A DNA stretch of 8,088 bases. Source: an uncultured Bacilli bacterium (lineage in GTDB: Bacteria; Bacillota_I; Bacilli_A; RF39; UBA660). The translations under genes were made by a program, and so were the position numbers. Shown piece after piece: positions 6,423 through 8,088 of the stretch. Every line of letters begins with the position of its first letter. Within the stretch, counting starts at the first letter, position 1. Under the pieces are notes generated by a model. That model saw nothing but the letters and a program-made list of their open reading frames with translations. It did no database searches and was not told the DNA's origin. The DNA is taken from the NCBI GenBank assembly GCA_944358495.1, contig CALVRF010000060.1, forward strand, positions 1-8,088. Direction: 5' to 3'.

Positions 6423-6644
6423 TTAATCTTTATGAACATCGCAATACTCTTTAATATGACAACTTGGACATTCAATATATTTCCCACTAATATAATTAGG
6501 AGCCACAATCATTTTTAAAACTAAAGGCTTAAATTTATGTCCGCATTTAGGGCAGACTAAATGTTCTTTTTTATAAAATAAAGCATACTGGAAAGTCGCC
6601 CATAAAATAACTAATAAAACTATAATCACTACTATCCAAATCAT
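6423..6644 (-). CDS. Small membrane-anchored zinc-ribbon protein
   Basis: Unrecognised 73-aa protein. One strongly hydrophobic segment at residues 2-24 (IWIVVIIVLLVILWATFQYALF) should anchor it in the membrane. It is followed by a zinc ribbon with two cysteine pairs, CPKCGHKF (31-38) and CPSCHIKEYC (59-68). The positively charged KKEH after the membrane segment suggests the ribbon lies in the cytoplasm. Similar small proteins are common in Gram-positive genomes and mostly uncharacterised. The ATG at 6642-6644 has a GTGGTGA ribosome site 6 bases upstream. It ends 61 bp before polA, which has its own promoter. No promoter of its own with a sensible leader was found, so it may depend on read-through from the LRR gene. 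Confidence 0.75.
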   Translation of the reverse strand: MIWIVVIIVLLVILWATFQYALFYKKEHLVCPKCGHKFKPLVLKMIVAPNYISGKYIECPSCHIKEYCDVHKD

Positions 6645-6669
6645 CCAATATCACCACTTTCATTTTATC

Positions 6670-6696
6670 AAAAAAGCTAGTAATATCCAATTACTA
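6670..6696 (-). terminator. Weak intrinsic terminator after the LRR-protein gene
   Basis: On the minus strand TAGTAAT (6690-6696) and ATTACTA (6678-6684) form a perfect 7-bp stem with a 5-base loop, followed by GC and six Ts (6675-6670). It begins 13 bp after the LRR stop codon. The stem is almost all A/T, so leaky termination into the zinc-ribbon gene is likely. Confidence 0.6.
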
Positions 6697-6709
6697 ACTT
6701 AAAATAAAC

Positions 6710-7687
6710 TTAGTTTGTTCCTGTCCAATTAACCGTAGCATTATCGGCTCCCCATGGCTCTCCGGAAATAGCATTTTCTTTTCTATTGATATTTATAACA
6801 TCTAAGTTTGGTGTCACATGAAATGCACTACTACTTATATTTTCTATTCCAAAGCCGATATCCACCCTGCTAAGTTTAGGCATACTCCAAAATGCCCACT
6901 CTCGAATATCAGTTACACTATCAGGAATAATTACTTGCTCAACTTCATCATCAGAAACAAAAGCTGATGAAATTATTATTTTTACATTGCTGGGTATAAC
7001 AACTTGCTTACGTTTCCTGTCGCCAAAAGAAATCAAAGTTGTGTCATCTATCTCTCCATTTTCATCTCTAGCATAAATAAAGGCACTATCCCCATTTATC
7101 AAATTACCAGACGCAATAGTATAATTTAAATTTTTAACACTTTTTGGAATAACTAAATCCGTTAAATTATTATATTCAAAAGCTCCCGTACCAATCGTTT
7201 CTAAACCCTCATTTAAATTAATACTAGTAAGGCTTCCAGAAGCAAAAGCATGGCCTGATATTGTAACTACATTTTGCGGAATAGTAATTGTTTCAAATTG
7301 TCCGTGGTCAAAAGCATAACTGCCAATTTCTATTAAAGTATCCGGTAAAATAACTTTAGTCAAACCTTTTAAAGCAAAACTTCCTACAAATGTTGTCCCG
7401 GTATATGTAGCGGCACTAATTTTTGTAATCGTTAAATTATTGATTCTTTCTGGTATTTTGACTTCACTTCCACACGAAGCATCATAATTAGTTATCGTCC
7501 CAGTTCCGTCACCATTATCACTTACTTCAAAGCATTCATCAGGTGTATTAATAATGTTACCTTTGGCAGCGATATTCAAATTAGTCTGAAAAGCCGCATA
7601 ACCTCCCACCATAATAAATAAAAAAGCAATTAATGATATAACAATTATTTTCCTCTGTTTATTTCTTCTTTTTCTTATTTTTCTCAT
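6710..7687 (-). CDS. Exported BspA-like leucine-rich-repeat (LRR_5) surface protein
   Basis: A 325-aa protein predicted to be displayed on the cell surface or secreted. A basic start (MRKIRKRRNKQRK) precedes a hydrophobic segment at 14-29, then GYAAFQTNLNI as in the left-edge protein. About seven BspA-type repeats of pattern L-x-x-I-x-I-P-x-x-V-x-x-I-x-x-x-A-F follow at about 109-126, 131-148, 153-170, 175-187, 227-243, 249-266 and 272-289. A non-repeat insert at 190-226 interrupts the array. C52 and C72 could form a disulfide. The C-terminus (PWGADNATVNWTG) resembles the usual cap of gut LRR_5 proteins. No LPXTG anchor is present, so retention would be through the N-terminal segment. BspA-like proteins serve in adhesion in other species; the ligand here is unknown. 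The ATG follows AGGAG (7694-7698). A consensus promoter with two operator copies implies strong, repressed expression. Confidence 0.88.
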   Translation of the reverse strand: MRKIRKRRNKQRKIIVISLIAFLFIMVGGYAAFQTNLNIAAKGNIINTPDECFEVSDNGDGTGTITNYDASCGSEVKIPERINNLTITKISAATYTGTTFVGSFALKGLTKVILPDTLIEIGSYAFDHGQFETITIPQNVVTISGHAFASGSLTSINLNEGLETIGTGAFEYNNLTDLVIPKSVKNLNYTIASGNLINGDSAFIYARDENGEIDDTTLISFGDRKRKQVVIPSNVKIIISSAFVSDDEVEQVIIPDSVTDIREWAFWSMPKLSRVDIGFGIENISSSAFHVTPNLDVININRKENAISGEPWGADNATVNWTGTN

Positions 7688-7702
7688 TTTACTCTCCTAT
7701 AA

Positions 7703-7734
7703 TTAACCACGAAAAGTTAACCTTACATGGTTAA
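7703..7734. promoter_or_regulatory. Double operator at the LRR-protein promoter (TTAACC-N6-RGTTAA)
   Basis: Two overlapping copies are present. The perfect one is TTAACC-TTACAT-GGTTAA (7717-7734) and the imperfect one is TTAACC-ACGAAA-AGTTAA (7703-7720), offset by 14 bp. The first touches the -10 hexamer at 7734 and covers the expected transcription start near 7727. The second covers the early leader. A wider 12-bp inverted repeat (7698-7709 with 7728-7739) includes the outer half-sites and the -10. The same motif occurs at the promoter of the adjacent XRE gene, so it is the likely binding site of that regulator. Confidence 0.8.
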
Positions 7735-7762
7735 TTATAAATAAAAAAAAGAAAATTGTCAA
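7734..7762 (-). promoter_or_regulatory. Consensus sigma-A promoter of the LRR-protein gene
   Basis: TTGACA (7757-7762), 17 bp, TATAAT (7734-7739) on the minus strand is an exact consensus match in both hexamers and spacing. The spacer holds a run of eight Ts. Transcription should begin near 7727, inside the perfect operator, leaving a leader of about 40 nt. The -35 lies directly after the stop codon of the upstream XRE gene (7763-7765). Confidence 0.9.
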
Positions 7763-8002
7763 TCAATCTTCCCTATCAATATTAAGAAAAAGTTCATCTT
7801 TAAAAAATTCCTCTAAAGTTATCCCTAACCCATCACAAATGCGAATTATCGTTAAAAGCTTAGGATTTTTAGAATTACCATCAACTATATTTTGAATTGT
7901 TGATTGTGTCAAAAGACTGATACTAGCCAATTTATTAATTGTAATCTTCTTTTCCGCACAAATTTTTAAAATCTTTTTAGACATTGCTTCTGATATTGTC
8001 AT
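7763..8002 (-). CDS. Small XRE-family helix-turn-helix repressor candidate
   Basis: Cytoplasmic DNA-binding protein of 79 aa made of a single Cro/C1-type domain. The helix-turn-helix lies at about residues 21-42 (TINKLASISLLTQSTIQNIV). The closing helix LGITLEEFF (59-67) is typical of the family. There is no extra sensor or dimerisation domain. The ATG at 8000-8002 is chosen because AGGTGG (8009-8014) precedes it at 6 bases. An in-frame ATG ten codons upstream (8032) overlaps the -10 region and would add MLYFNCRWLN, which is not part of the fold. Its own promoter and that of the downstream LRR gene both carry pairs of TTAACC-N6-RGTTAA, a size suited to a homodimer. I infer an autorepressor that also represses the LRR gene. 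No hairpin terminator separates them. Confidence 0.87.
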   Translation of the reverse strand: MTISEAMSKKILKICAEKKITINKLASISLLTQSTIQNIVDGNSKNPKLLTIIRICDGLGITLEEFFKDELFLNIDRED

Positions 8003-8004
8003 AT

Positions 8005-8022
8005 TTAACCACCTACAGTTAA
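8005..8022. promoter_or_regulatory. Imperfect operator over the start and ribosome site of the XRE gene
   Basis: TTAACC-ACCTAC-AGTTAA matches the TTAACC-N6-GGTTAA motif except for A in place of G at the first base of the second half-site, exactly as in the imperfect copy at 7703-7720. It abuts the -10 at 8023-8028, covers the expected start of transcription near 8016 and includes the ribosome site of the gene. Confidence 0.65.
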
Positions 8023-8053
8023 AGTATAGCAATCAGAACATAAATTAAGTTAA
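8023..8053 (-). promoter_or_regulatory. Promoter of the small XRE regulator gene
   Basis: The minus strand has TGCTATACT, an extended -10 (hexamer TATACT, 8023-8028). A weak -35, TTAACT (8048-8053), lies 19 bp upstream. Transcription would start near 8016, giving a very short leader of about 14 nt. The -35 overlaps the perfect operator at 8050-8067. Confidence 0.65.
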
Positions 8054-8067
8054 CCTTACGAGGTTAA
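8050..8067. promoter_or_regulatory. Perfect operator upstream of the XRE gene
   Basis: TTAACC-TTACGA-GGTTAA has the same half-sites and N6 spacing as the operator at 7717-7734. Over 19 bp (from the preceding G) the two sites differ at only two positions, both in the spacer. It overlaps the -35 region of the XRE promoter. Confidence 0.8.
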
Positions 8068-8088
8068 AAACTTATAAAGAAAAAGAGT

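Noticed and set aside
6662..6670. TGATAAAAT as an extended -10 promoter for the zinc-ribbon gene
   Set aside because: Transcription would start near 6655, within the ribosome binding site of the gene, so the message could not be translated normally. The T-rich stretch is better explained as the tail of the terminator.
7698..7739. The 12-bp inverted repeat at the LRR promoter as an RNA hairpin or attenuator
   Set aside because: One arm contains the -10 element and lies upstream of the expected transcription start, so it would not be in the RNA. It is better read as a DNA-level operator.
2891..7765. Mycoplasma-type code with TGA as tryptophan
   Set aside because: TGA ends both the CDF and small XRE genes, with promoters starting at or right after those stops, and the tryptophans checked in polA and the LRR protein are TGG.
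8003..8032. Upstream ATG start for the small XRE regulator
   Set aside because: It lies in the promoter and upstream of the AGGTGG site that serves the ATG at 8000-8002. The added residues do not belong to the fold.

Overview
This is an 8.1-kb AT-rich chromosomal segment from a low-GC Gram-positive bacterium. A serine T-box riboswitch, sigma-A-type promoters, strong AGGTGG/AGGAG ribosome binding sites, a Bacillus-type DNA polymerase I without proofreading residues, and exported proteins with a GYAAF-type N-terminus together suggest an uncultured gut member of the Bacilli (RF39/Erysipelotrichales-like). That placement is inference. TGA is a stop codon and the tryptophans checked are TGG, so the standard bacterial code fits and the Mycoplasma code does not.

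Layout. Left edge, minus strand: the first 58 codons of an exported protein (1-174). It is divergent from a plus-strand regulator made of two fused XRE helix-turn-helix domains (404-838). The intergenic region holds a near-perfect palindrome of 11-bp arms (324-347) that overlaps promoter elements for both directions. An 11-bp stem-loop spanning both stop codons separates the regulator from the convergent serS.

Core block, all minus strand. In transcription order it runs: a small membrane-anchored zinc-ribbon protein (6644-6423), polA (6361-3782), and a CDF metal-cation transporter (3754-2891). Then comes a separate unit with its own promoter (2866-2894), a serine-specific T-box leader with specifier UCU (about 2859-2660), an unrecognised coiled-coil protein of 168 aa (2639-2133), and serS (2146-869), which overlaps it by 14 bp. 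Uncharged tRNA-Ser should therefore raise both seryl-tRNA synthetase and the unknown protein.

Right end, minus strand: a 79-aa XRE regulator (8002-7763) followed by an exported BspA-like leucine-rich-repeat protein (7687-6710). The promoter of each carries two copies of the same operator, TTAACC-N6-(G/A)GTTAA, one perfect and one imperfect. The LRR promoter is an exact TTGACA-17-TATAAT consensus. This looks like a self-contained switch in which the small regulator holds down itself and a very strong promoter for a surface protein.

The main theme is that two exported proteins with the same kind of N-terminus, each next to its own XRE regulator and its own operator type, bracket a housekeeping block. 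No transposase, CRISPR array, tRNA or rRNA gene is visible. No stretch over 300 bp lacks a gene. The two longest gaps hold the divergent control region (175-403) and the T-box leader (2640-2890).
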